A stretch of 64,000 bases of DNA, taken from NCBI GenBank assembly GCA_948567375.1, contig OX419762.1:15010001-15074000 (forward strand), given 5' to 3'. Source of the stretch: Lunularia cruciata (Eukaryota > Streptophyta > Marchantiopsida > Lunulariales > Lunulariaceae). This document shows positions 23,301 through 32,125 of the stretch, one piece after another. Every line of letters starts with the position of its first letter. Position 1 is the stretch's first letter. The notes under the pieces were generated by a model that made no database searches, was not told the origin of the DNA, and was given only the letters and a program-made list of their open reading frames with translations. A program made the position numbers and the translations under genes.

Positions 23301-23954
23301 TTTAGGAATGGAATGCACTTTGATTAGCTACTACATTGGGCCCTTGGAAGCAATAATGTCATGCTCCCAACCACTAGAGTCCCCAACCTTAGTGTAGAAA
23401 ACTCCATGTGCTTTGGCTGCCAGCTCCATACGTCCATAGTTGCATCTCAAGTAGATCACGCTCACTTTGATGGACCCTAAGTAGACCACTCTCACTAGTA
23501 GCCATTGGTAGTGTCCCAAGAATACCATGTCCACTTGGTTCATCATCTCCAACATGTGCTTGAATCATCTTGACAGGCACAAAGTTTACAAGTGTCCAAG
23601 TGGCAATGCATATTAAACACATCCTTTGTTGCTCTACCAAGCTAAGGCTCACAATCCAAGTCAAAAAATTCAAGTCCATAACCTGACCTAACACTAGATG
23701 CTTGGATGCCTCTAGCATTACTATAATGACTATAATACCAATACAAAAACCCATCACCTGCTCCCCCTCATGGTGTTGGGCTCCACCAACTACTATAACT
23801 ATGAGTCCTAAATAAGTCCAAGACCTCCCTCTCAAAAAGCATGTGAGCCAAGGAAACTTATAAGTGTGGGTAAAGGAGCTTTGGGCTATTCAAAAAGGTT
23901 TATCATTGCCATAGGTGACCTATCAGCCACTACCACCATTTGAGACTAGTGTCC
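20391..23954 (-). pseudogene. Ancient Ty3/gypsy remnant D1 (gag/pol)
   Basis: This is a minus-strand polyprotein remnant. RT is best preserved at about 22480-22900, with CYIDDILVYS and downstream KVDYLG, followed by PWPPNVGRVQAFLGLVNFY near 22420-22480. RNase H traces lie at about 21950-22330 and integrase traces at about 20880-21700. Gag/protease-like Cys-containing frames lie at 23331-23835. Every domain is frameshifted and stop-ridden, making it one of the two oldest gypsy copies here. Its upstream end is lost near the A2 insertion at 23954/31776. Confidence 0.7.
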
Positions 23955-24646
23955 TGTGAGCCGGCCTGTCTCTCACTCAGGATGAACCTCTGATGGCTAT
24001 TATGGTAGCGCACCATGGACTAAGAAGGCAAGGAACCCCAACTCCATCATACTCCTCCAAGGCTAACACTCCAAGACTCAAGACATTGATCACTAGAGAA
24101 CTCAATGAGAGAGAGATAGTTGCAAATGAAAGGATGATGAGTACCTCCTCACCCCTTGTTTATATACTTGTGAAATAGTTACGTACCAAAGTTACTAATT
24201 ACCGTAGTAACTCAAGTTACTAGACTAAAAGTCAAGTCAAGTCAAAAAGTAGAAAGGAATATCCATTCACATGGGCATATTCCCCTAAGCATGTGGTCTT
24301 ATCTTGACCCAACCACTAAGTCAAGGATTCCTTCACATGGGCTATCCTTGGACTAAAGAAGAATCCAAAACAAAAAGGCTTGCGGGCCCAAGAGTTCTCA
24401 ACTCTTTCCTCAAAGCCAAACACCTAGGAATAATACCAAGTCAACACACTAAAATCCAAAATAGTGGTGCTCATCTTTTCTACTTCCTCTAAAGTAAGGT
24501 CCCATCTATCTTAGCTATGACTAACTTTATCTAACCATCACTAATATAGAACCATCCTTTATCTCTATATAAATAATATCTCTTAAGTACTTGTAATACC
24601 AAGCTAAATATCACAATACCACACACATGCACAGATGGGTGTTACA
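23955..24646 (-). repeat. RLG-A LTR (A2, 3' LTR)
   Basis: This 692-bp LTR has tg...ca termini and differs from the 5' LTR at about 23980 (g/a) and about 24634 (g/a). Minus-strand tatttatatagag near 24561-24573 is a candidate TATA region. Confidence 0.95.
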
Positions 24647-24660
24647 TTTACCCCCGGACT
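24647..24660 (-). other. Polypurine tract of A2
   Basis: The minus strand reads agtccgggggtaaa directly before the LTR. The same tract precedes the A1 LTR. Confidence 0.65.
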
Positions 24661-24694
24661 AAGTTTTCACTTTGTCCTCAAAGTGAAGGTCTCT

Positions 24695-25813
24695 CTACCT
24701 TCTATGGTACATCTTCAACTTATCATGGTTAATCCTATCAAAGTGTCTTCCTCCCAACTCCTTGAGATCATAGGTGTAATTGCCCCACACCTTTTCTACT
24801 ATGAAAGGTCCAAAGTACTTAGGCAAAAACTTCTTTTGCACTCTCTTGAATCAAATGGAATCAAACAACATTACCCAATCACCTTCTTTGAAAGGCTCCA
24901 CCTTCTTCTTGCCTTGCCTCTTGTCATAGCTCTCCTTTTGTTTCCTTTGGGCTTGCTCCACTCGAACCATAGCAACTGCTCTTGCCTCTTCCAACTCCAT
25001 GAGTTGATCCTTCCTTGACTTCTCTGCATCACTTCCTTGTGCTTTCTTCAATCTCCTATGAATGCTTTGGAAGGTAGGAAGATCAAAGTGAATAGGTAAG
25101 GTAGACTCAATACCATACACCAATTGGAATGGAGAATATCCGGTGGAAGTCTTCATGGTTGTCCTATACTCCCACAAAACTGCATGAATCCTCTTGTCCT
25201 AATGATGTTTAGCCCCCTCCATTTCTGCATCTTTGGCCAACATCATGCACAAGGTCTGATTGGTTCTCTCTGCCAAGCCATTGGAATTTGGCTTATAGGA
25301 TGTAGTTACTCTATGTGTGATAGAGAAATGTTGTAGCATGGCTGTAGTAATGCTTCCTGTAAACTCTCCTCCTCTATCAGAAACCAACTCCAAAGGGCAT
25401 CCAAACCTAGTGATAATGCGTTCATAAAGAAATCTACCCACTTCATCTTCATTCTTGTCCCTCAATGGTCTAGCCTCAACCCACTTGGTAAGGTAATCAG
25501 TAACTACCACAATGTACAGATTGTTCCTTGGGGTTCTATTGAGAGGTCCTACAAAATCAATTCCCCACTTCTCAAAAGGTCCTAGCAATGGAATTGATCT
25601 AAGTGGTGGAGTGGATGTAGACTTTTTAGCAAAAGCTTGAAAAACATGACAAGTTTTGCAATAATCAAGACAATCCTTGAAAATCCCTCTCCAATGGTAA
25701 CCTACATCTAGAATCTTGAAAGCAGTCACCTTTCCTGCAAAGTGTCCTCCACATACTAAACCTTCATGAAACTCCTTTATGAGTAGGATAGACTCTTCCT
25801 TACCCACTGCTCT
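24695..25813 (-). pseudogene. RLG-A integrase (A2), same frame as gag-pol, two internal stops
   Basis: Integrase joins element DNA to the chromosome. After the TGA at 25814-25816 the frame continues without a shift. The HHCC end is intact (FHEGLVCGGH ... CLDYCKTC, about 25640-25780). The catalytic D, D and E sit in GIDFVGPL, LVSDRGGEF and NGLAERTNQTL. The frame meets TAG at 25199-25201 (likely from TGG) and TGA at 24851-24853, then passes the GPF-type C-terminal module to the natural stop at 24695-24697, which A1 also has. Apart from these stops it looks full length. The C-terminus has no chromodomain. Confidence 0.88.
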
Positions 25814-28800
25814 TCAAAGTAGACCATCTGCTCCTTGGTGAAAAAGAATATCCTCCACCATTGTGTAAGGTCTAGATCTTGCTGCAAGGGCCTTCCTCTC
25901 CCTAGCATGCATCCCTTCTGGATAGTTACCTCTTGTCACAAAATCCACAAAATCCTTGTACTCCATTGGAATCTCTTGAGTGACTGAGATTGTCATGAGC
26001 TCCTCATCCGGTAAGGAATCATCTACTGGCTCATCTCCATCATGATCATAGGCTCTAGATAACAAATCAGCATTTGCATGTTTCTTTCCTGGCCTATCCT
26101 CAATTGTGAAGTCATACTCAGACAAGAGTATCATCCACCTTGCTAGTCTCCCTTCAACATTAGGCTTGTTGAAGATGTACTTCAAAGCCTTGTGATCCGT
26201 GACAATTGTGGCTTTCCCTCCAATCAAGTAGTGTCTAAACTTCTTGAGACCAAAGATCACTGCCAACCCTTCTCTCTCCGTGACAGAGTAGTTCTTCTCT
26301 GCTGAAACCATCTGCCTACTAGCATAAGCTATTGGATGATCATGCCCATCTTGATCTAATTGACTAAGAGTGCATCCTATAGCTACATTAGAAGCATCAG
26401 TGTAGAGGATGAAAGGTTTACTCCAATCAAGTTTAGCAAGAATTGGAGCTACAACAAGGGATTGCTTGAGCTCCTCAAAAGCTTTGAGAGCCTCCTTGTC
26501 TTCCAAAATCACCATGTAATCTACACCCTTCTTCATGTAGATGGTCAATGCATAAGCCTTGTTGGAAAATGAGAAGATGAACCTCCTATAGTACCCAACC
26601 ATCCCCAAGAATTGGCGTAACTTTGTCAAGCTTGAAGGGAATGGAAGGTTTGAGATTTTCCTTACCTTCTCAAGATCAACTGATATTCCATCCTTGGAGA
26701 TGATGTGCCCCAAAAGTAGACCTTCTTCACATCCAAAAATGCACTTCTCTGGGTTGAGTGATGCATTTGCCTCATCCAAGCGTTGCAAGACTTTGATTAG
26801 GTGCTCAAAGTGCTCTTCCTTGCTCCCATAGACACAAAAGTCATCAATGAAATCTCTCACAAATTTCCCAATGAAAGGTTCAAATACCTTGTTCATGAAC
26901 TGTTGGAATGTGGCTGGAGCAATGCAAAGCCCAAAAGGCATGACCTTGAAAGCGTAAGTTCCCCAAGGTGTGGTGAATGTGGTGAGTTGTTGATGCTCTG
27001 GTGCAATCTTGATTTGGTTATATCCACTATAACCATCTCCAAAACTATACCTCTCATGACCTGCAACCTCCTCCAAGATCTCATCAATGAATGGCAATGG
27101 GTAGTAGTCCTTCTTGGTAACAGCATTGAGCTTCTTGTAATCCACACATACCCGAAGCTTGCCATTCTTTTTCTTCACAATGACAATTGGAGACACCCAT
27201 TCTGAATTCTCCACCTCAAAGATAAATCCAGCCTCCTTGAGCTTATCAATCTCCTCCTTCACAACCAAAGATATTGGTGGGCTAATGCGACGTTGCTTTT
27301 GGTGGATTGGTCTTGCATGTGATTCCACCTCTATCTTGTGCTCCTCCAAAGTGACTTCCTTCAAATCCTTGTAACTAAAAGCAAACACATGGATGAACTT
27401 GCGGAAAATCTCCTCAAATCTCACCTTCTCCTCCTTGGTAACATTTGGGCCATACTTGAGGGTAGATAACCTTCTCTCTACCTCCTCAAGTGTCAATGGT
27501 GATTTATCTGGGTCCTTCAAAACCTTTGGCTTAGGTGCAAAATCCATAGCACACAAAGGATACACATCTGAATGAGATTCAGATTCATCCTCCTCCGTGG
27601 AAGTCTCCTCTTCCATGCTTGTGTCCACACTTGAAGCTCCTTCTTCAGAATCTGATTCCCAATAATCAGAAGATGGTGTATCTGAATGTGAAGTGTTGGT
27701 GGTGTTAGTCATAGGAACAGTGACTCTATAGTTTGATGGCCCAATCCTCAAGTACCCTTTGTGCCATTGATCAGTTGTGCGTGCTGCTCTCAACCATGGC
27801 CTCCCAAGAAGTAAGTCATAGCTTGAATCCTTCAAGACTTGGAAAGTCATGAGATTTTGAACTCCCATAACTGAAACCACCACCTTATCCATCATCCCTA
27901 CTGGTCGAACGTGTTGCTTGTTTGCCATGCTCACCACAAATGTTGAAGGTCTTGAGGGTATCATACCCAACTTCTTCATCAACCTTTCTGACATGGCATT
28001 CATTGCTGATCCTCCATCAACCAATGCATCCTTGATGTTGTGACCATTCACTCTCACATCAATCTTGGAGGCATATTCACAAGCCTCCCATGGTGCTGGC
28101 TTGGCATCTACCACCTCCATTGATACTGGAACTTTTGCCTTCTTCTTCTTCTTGCTCCTTGTAGAACTCAAACCACCTCTAAGCTCCTTTCTCAAGGTAG
28201 GGTTCAAAGCAATTAATTGGCCCACTGTGATGTTAGCCTTGTGACTACCAACATCCTCCAACACATTGTAGTTCCATTGTTGCTTTGAGATCAAGAAGTC
28301 CTCCATTCCCAACTTCTTCCTTGGAGTCTTTGTTGTTGATGGTGTTGAGGTGCGAGTGCTCCTAGTAGACATAGGAGTATCCTTGCTTGAAGTAAATCCT
28401 TGAGAAGAGTGAACATCCTCTGCAAAACGAGCTCTCTTTTTCTCTTGTGCCAAAAGCTCTAAATTAAGACCCTTGGAGTTTGAACACTCTCCCTTCTCAT
28501 ACTTGCTCTCAATCACATCTATGGATGCTATCCCCTTACTTTTGTTGGGATTAGGAGCCACTTGGGTTTCACTACCTCCCTCTTTCCCTCTATTGGCTCC
28601 CTCATAACCCCTTCCTCTATGGTAAGTGGAATTTGGGCAATTCCTTTGGATATAGCCTCTTCCTCCACAACCAAAACAATTTCTATCATTGAAATTGTTG
28701 GCTGGTTGGCCTCCTCTATATGGATAGTTTCCATAACTCCTAGGCCCTCTCCCTACATTCTGATCCACCTCTCTCTTCTCCCATAGTTGCACCACATTAA

Positions 28801-29521
28801 TCTTGAGATCCGCAAGTTGTTCTGTGATGGTTTGGAGTGGATCTTTTGGTGGAGGTGCAAGAATTGGAGCAACTATTGCTTGTGGTGCAACCCTTGTCAC
28901 CAAAGTATCAGAAGTTCCACCATACTTGTAGCCTTGAGGAGGATGCACAACCTCCTTCACCACCAAATCACTCTCATCCCCTTCCAAACTCTCTTCCATA
29001 CGAATTGCGATCTTGATAGCTTCAACCTTGGAAGAAGGTTTCTCATATCTCACCTTGCTTCTAATTTGTGGTCTCAACCCTCCCACAAAATTCTTGGTGA
29101 ACATGGCCCCTATGCCAATCATTGTAGTCTCCACATCATCCCCACCCTTCCTCAACACTATGCGAAATCTGGACTCTAACTTTTCCACTCTTTCCACATA
29201 GACTCTCACTTTCTCTCCTTCTCCTTGCTTGAGAAATGTAACCTCACTCATCAATCTCTCATAACTCTCATCAGGAAGAAAGTTCTCAATGAGTGCTGAA
29301 GTCAAAGTCTCCCAAGACTCCTCTTCCCCATCTCTCCTCTCTCTCTTTTGGTATTCTGACTCATACCATGTAAGTGCTGCATCCTCAAAGAAATTTGGTA
29401 ATAATGAGGCCCACTCATTCTTCCTCCTCTCATTGTTTCCTATGCAAGCTCTCTTGAAGTCTCTCACAAAGGCCTCCACATCTTCTCCATCCTTGCCAAA
29501 GAAAACCGGAAGTTTCCCCAT
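25814..29521 (-). CDS. RLG-A gag-protease-RT-RNase H polyprotein (A2), 1235 aa to a nonsense codon
   Basis: The start is the first ATG of the open frame (MGKLPVFFGKDGEDVEAF). Gag capsid-type sequence fills about residues 1-240, followed by a zinc knuckle CFGCGGRGYIQRNC in which the His is Tyr, then a Ser/Thr-rich linker. The protease region has ALVDGGSAMNAMSERL (near residue 500), using Asp-Gly-Gly in place of Asp-Ser/Thr-Gly. RT has WVSPIVIVKKKNGKLRVCVDYKKLN, the FGDGYSGYNQI block and catalytic FIDDFCVYG. RNase H follows with YTDASNVAIGCTL and HADLLSRAYD near the end. The frame stops at TGA 25814-25816; integrase continues in the same frame beyond it. Long, uninterrupted coding capacity fits a recent insertion. 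The Tyr in the knuckle may impair RNA packaging. Confidence 0.9.
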   Translation of the reverse strand: MGKLPVFFGKDGEDVEAFVRDFKRACIGNNERRKNEWASLLPNFFEDAALTWYESEYQKRERRDGEEESWETLTSALIENFLPDESYERLMSEVTFLKQGEGEKVRVYVERVEKLESRFRIVLRKGGDDVETTMIGIGAMFTKNFVGGLRPQIRSKVRYEKPSSKVEAIKIAIRMEESLEGDESDLVVKEVVHPPQGYKYGGTSDTLVTRVAPQAIVAPILAPPPKDPLQTITEQLADLKINVVQLWEKREVDQNVGRGPRSYGNYPYRGGQPANNFNDRNCFGCGGRGYIQRNCPNSTYHRGRGYEGANRGKEGGSETQVAPNPNKSKGIASIDVIESKYEKGECSNSKGLNLELLAQEKKRARFAEDVHSSQGFTSSKDTPMSTRSTRTSTPSTTKTPRKKLGMEDFLISKQQWNYNVLEDVGSHKANITVGQLIALNPTLRKELRGGLSSTRSKKKKKAKVPVSMEVVDAKPAPWEACEYASKIDVRVNGHNIKDALVDGGSAMNAMSERLMKKLGMIPSRPSTFVVSMANKQHVRPVGMMDKVVVSVMGVQNLMTFQVLKDSSYDLLLGRPWLRAARTTDQWHKGYLRIGPSNYRVTVPMTNTTNTSHSDTPSSDYWESDSEEGASSVDTSMEEETSTEEDESESHSDVYPLCAMDFAPKPKVLKDPDKSPLTLEEVERRLSTLKYGPNVTKEEKVRFEEIFRKFIHVFAFSYKDLKEVTLEEHKIEVESHARPIHQKQRRISPPISLVVKEEIDKLKEAGFIFEVENSEWVSPIVIVKKKNGKLRVCVDYKKLNAVTKKDYYPLPFIDEILEEVAGHERYSFGDGYSGYNQIKIAPEHQQLTTFTTPWGTYAFKVMPFGLCIAPATFQQFMNKVFEPFIGKFVRDFIDDFCVYGSKEEHFEHLIKVLQRLDEANASLNPEKCIFGCEEGLLLGHIISKDGISVDLEKVRKISNLPFPSSLTKLRQFLGMVGYYRRFIFSFSNKAYALTIYMKKGVDYMVILEDKEALKAFEELKQSLVVAPILAKLDWSKPFILYTDASNVAIGCTLSQLDQDGHDHPIAYASRQMVSAEKNYSVTEREGLAVIFGLKKFRHYLIGGKATIVTDHKALKYIFNKPNVEGRLARWMILLSEYDFTIEDRPGKKHANADLLSRAYDHDGDEPVDDSLPDEELMTISVTQEIPMEYKDFVDFVTRGNYPEGMHARERKALAARSRPYTMVEDILFHQGADGLL

Positions 29522-29750
29522 CTTAACCCCTCACTATCTTTCTTTTCTCTCAAATTTTTTGTTTCTTTTCTCTCACTCTATTACTAATAGAGTATATACA
29601 TGACTAACACCATCTGAGAATAATCCACTCTAGGGAACACAAAAGGTTCGAGTTGCTCCAAGATTTCTATAGCAACATCAAATCCTAGAGTGCATATTAA
29701 TCTAACTCTCATGGATAGTTTATCCATAAGTTGAAAGATTATCTCCATCA

Positions 29751-30224
29751 CTAATCTTGAGAACTAGCTGATGAAGGTGGTAGTATTTCTGTAGCTATAC
29801 TAAGACTCTCTCCAAGATCCTTCACCAAAGTCTCCAAAAGTGATTTTACTCCACTACACTCATGTCCTTTTGGAAGTCCTTCAACTCCACAAACCTCACA
29901 CAACTCTTTGGTCTTAGATCTTCTCCCTCCCAATCTTGGTGAAGAAGGTCCAACATGCAAACCCAAGTCAAGTAAGCCTCTCCTTTCCCTCAATCTCTTG
30001 CTCTCAAAGGTCAATGGAAATGAACTTGCCTTATGTCCCTTCTCTCCACATAGAAAGCACTTAGACTCACTCTTTCCTCCAAGTGGTGTAGGTTTTTGAA
30101 TCCTCTCAATACTCTCTTCAAATTCTATTGTAAACTCTCTTTTCCTCAAATCCACCCCTACAATCACCTCAAACCCTTGGAGAACCTTGCATAATCTCAA
30201 TTTCCACTCTGGATAACCCTCCAT
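29751..30224 (-). CDS. Cys-rich ORF upstream of gag in RLG-A (157 aa)
   Basis: This separate sense frame lies between the 5' LTR and gag, ending about 230 bp before the gag ATG. It begins MEGYPEWKLRLCKVLQGFEV, which looks like a compact folded segment. It then has a retroviral-type zinc-knuckle motif CFLCGEKGHKASSF, in which the last Cys is Phe, an Arg-rich stretch (about residues 78-105), a second cluster CEVCGVEGLPKGHEC, and an acidic/Ser-rich end. Such nucleic-acid-binding motifs outside gag are unusual. Extra ORFs upstream of gag are known from Ogre/Tat-type plant gypsy elements, and the lack of a chromodomain fits that comparison, but homology is not shown here. It could also be captured host sequence. 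Confidence 0.6.
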   Translation of the reverse strand: MEGYPEWKLRLCKVLQGFEVIVGVDLRKREFTIEFEESIERIQKPTPLGGKSESKCFLCGEKGHKASSFPLTFESKRLRERRGLLDLGLHVGPSSPRLGGRRSKTKELCEVCGVEGLPKGHECSGVKSLLETLVKDLGESLSIATEILPPSSASSQD

Positions 30225-31062
30225 GTTCCCAAGATGAATCTAAACACTCAAACATGCTTTTTGTTGATCTCAAACTTCTCATGCATGAGATCTCCACTCA
30301 GCAGAATTGACCCTTTCTCACAATGTCACTCAAATCTCCCAACCAATATGTCACAGTCCTCTGAAATGTTGCACACTTTATAACAACTCCAGGGCGTCCC
30401 TCCTTGCAAAATTTCAGATCTTTTCATCAAGCCATTTGGCCTAGACACCTTTCTATTCAGCACCCATATTTCAGATTTGGTCTGAAAACCACCCCCTTCA
30501 CTTTAAAAACTCATTTCTCCCTGCACAAGAACGATCTCTCTCTAATTTTTGTGGCAGCAGGTAGGATACAATGCAATGAATTTTCTTGGAAATTTTCAGG
30601 ACAATTCACTGAATTTTGAAGAAATGGCTGACTCTGTACAATTTTCCAGAGAGCATGCAGTTGCGGGAGCACTTTTCCCTATTAACTTTCAAAAATTCTA
30701 GACCAGTGTGCATAGAAGCTCTCACAATAATTTTAAGTGTGCTAACTGAAAGATAATATAAGCTATCATGTGTAGAAATCTCAAGTCCAGATCTCAAACT
30801 TGAGATTTTGCCCAAAATCACCTTAATCCCCAAAATCTGCAATCCATCTCACACAATCTCTCCAATTCCTCTCATGTGTACAAGATGTACAAAATCACCT
30901 CAAAGACATCATAATGAACTACAGGGTATACAAATGGATCTTGGTTCTCTAACATAAGTTCAGCCCTCTCCTCTCTTAATGTTCTCTCCAAGTGAGCTCT
31001 CATAGCCTCCTTCTGCCTAATGTAGAATTGGATGCGGAACATTATCTTGCCTTCTAGAGAGG
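30225..31062 (-). other. RLG-A leader between PBS and the upstream ORF
   Basis: This is about 840 bp of internal leader with only short frames (up to 78 codons at 30606-30842). It is part of element A2 because it lies between PBS and gag. No further motif was recognised. Confidence 0.6.
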
Positions 31063-31079
31063 TCCCGGCAACAGAACCA
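31063..31079 (-). other. Candidate primer-binding site of A2 (not initiator Met)
   Basis: The minus strand reads tggttctgttgccggga, beginning TGG four bases from the 5' LTR. The TGG followed by what looks like acceptor-stem and T-arm complement is typical of a PBS. It is unlike the tggtatcagagc of RLG-B and RLG-C. I cannot assign the tRNA without a search. Confidence 0.6.
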
Positions 31080-31083
31080 AAAA

Positions 31084-31775
31084 TGTGAGCCGGCCTGTCT
31101 CTCACTCAAGATGAACCTCTGATGGCTATTATGGTAGCGCACCATGGACTAAGAAGGCAAGGAACCCCAACTCCATCATACTCCTCCAAGGCTAACACTC
31201 CAAGACTCAAGACATTGATCACTAGAGAACTCAATGAGAGAGAGATAGTTGCAAATGAAAGGATGATGAGTACCTCCTCACCCCTTGTTTATATACTTGT
31301 GAAATAGTTACGTACCAAAGTTACTAATTACCGTAGTAACTCAAGTTACTAGACTAAAAGTCAAGTCAAGTCAAAAAGTAGAAAGGAATATCCATTCACA
31401 TGGGCATATTCCCCTAAGCATGTGGTCTTATCTTGACCCAACCACTAAGTCAAGGATTCCTTCACATGGGCTATCCTTGGACTAAAGAAGAATCCAAAAC
31501 AAAAAGGCTTGCGGGCCCAAGAGTTCTCAACTCTTTCCTCAAAGCCAAACACCTAGGAATAATACCAAGTCAACACACTAAAATCCAAAATAGTGGTGCT
31601 CATCTTTTCTACTTCCTCTAAAGTAAGGTCCCATCTATCTTAGCTATGACTAACTTTATCTAACCATCACTAATATAGAACCATCCTTTATCTCTATATA
31701 AATAATATCTCTTAAGTACTTGTAATACCAAGCTAAATATCACAATACCACACACATGCACAAATGGGTGTTACA
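31084..31775 (-). repeat. RLG-A LTR (A2, 5' LTR)
   Basis: This 692-bp LTR is the same as 23955-24646 except for two substitutions, which indicates recent insertion. Confidence 0.95.
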
Positions 31776-32125
31776 GTCCAACATCCAAAATATCATTAAC
31801 AATAAGGTGGTATAGTCATTATATCCCATCATAAGCATGCAATAGAACCTCTCTAGGTAAGAGGTTCATCCACCAAAGACAAAGAGAATAAGCTTGTGAT
31901 CCCATTATAGCTATATCTAACAACACAATAGGTCCTATCCAAGAATGGATTTGATGTGTACTCACCACCACCCATGAACAAGAATCATCCATCAAAGGAA
32001 CATTCTCCAAAATATAGGCTAGAGAAATGGACTGATGAACTTAGAGATGTCATAGTATACATAATATCTCCCAAAAAATACCAAAATGGGGATCTTGTAA
32101 ACCCTTCGCTAGCATAGATATGTCC

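Larger units (their letters stand above)
23955..31775 (-). mobile_element. Young, structurally complete RLG-A retrotransposon A2
   Basis: This 7821-bp Ty3/gypsy element has 692-bp LTRs at both ends that differ at only two positions by eye. The sequence gtcc lies on both sides, giving a 4-bp target duplication. In element orientation: 5' LTR 31084-31775, PBS 31063-31079, upstream Cys-rich ORF 29751-30224, gag-pol 29521 down to 24695 in a single frame with three nonsense codons, polypurine tract at 24647-24660, 3' LTR 23955-24646. No chromodomain is present. It inserted near the junction of the old remnants D1 and C2. Confidence 0.95.

Noticed and set aside
24635..25018. 127-codon plus-strand frame in A2
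   Set aside because: It overlaps the polypurine tract and integrase C-terminus in antisense and has no domain features.
31122..31621. Short plus-strand frames (61 and 62 codons) repeated in both A2 LTRs
   Set aside because: They are identical in both copies only because the LTRs are nearly identical. They are antisense to the element's transcript and carry no motif.
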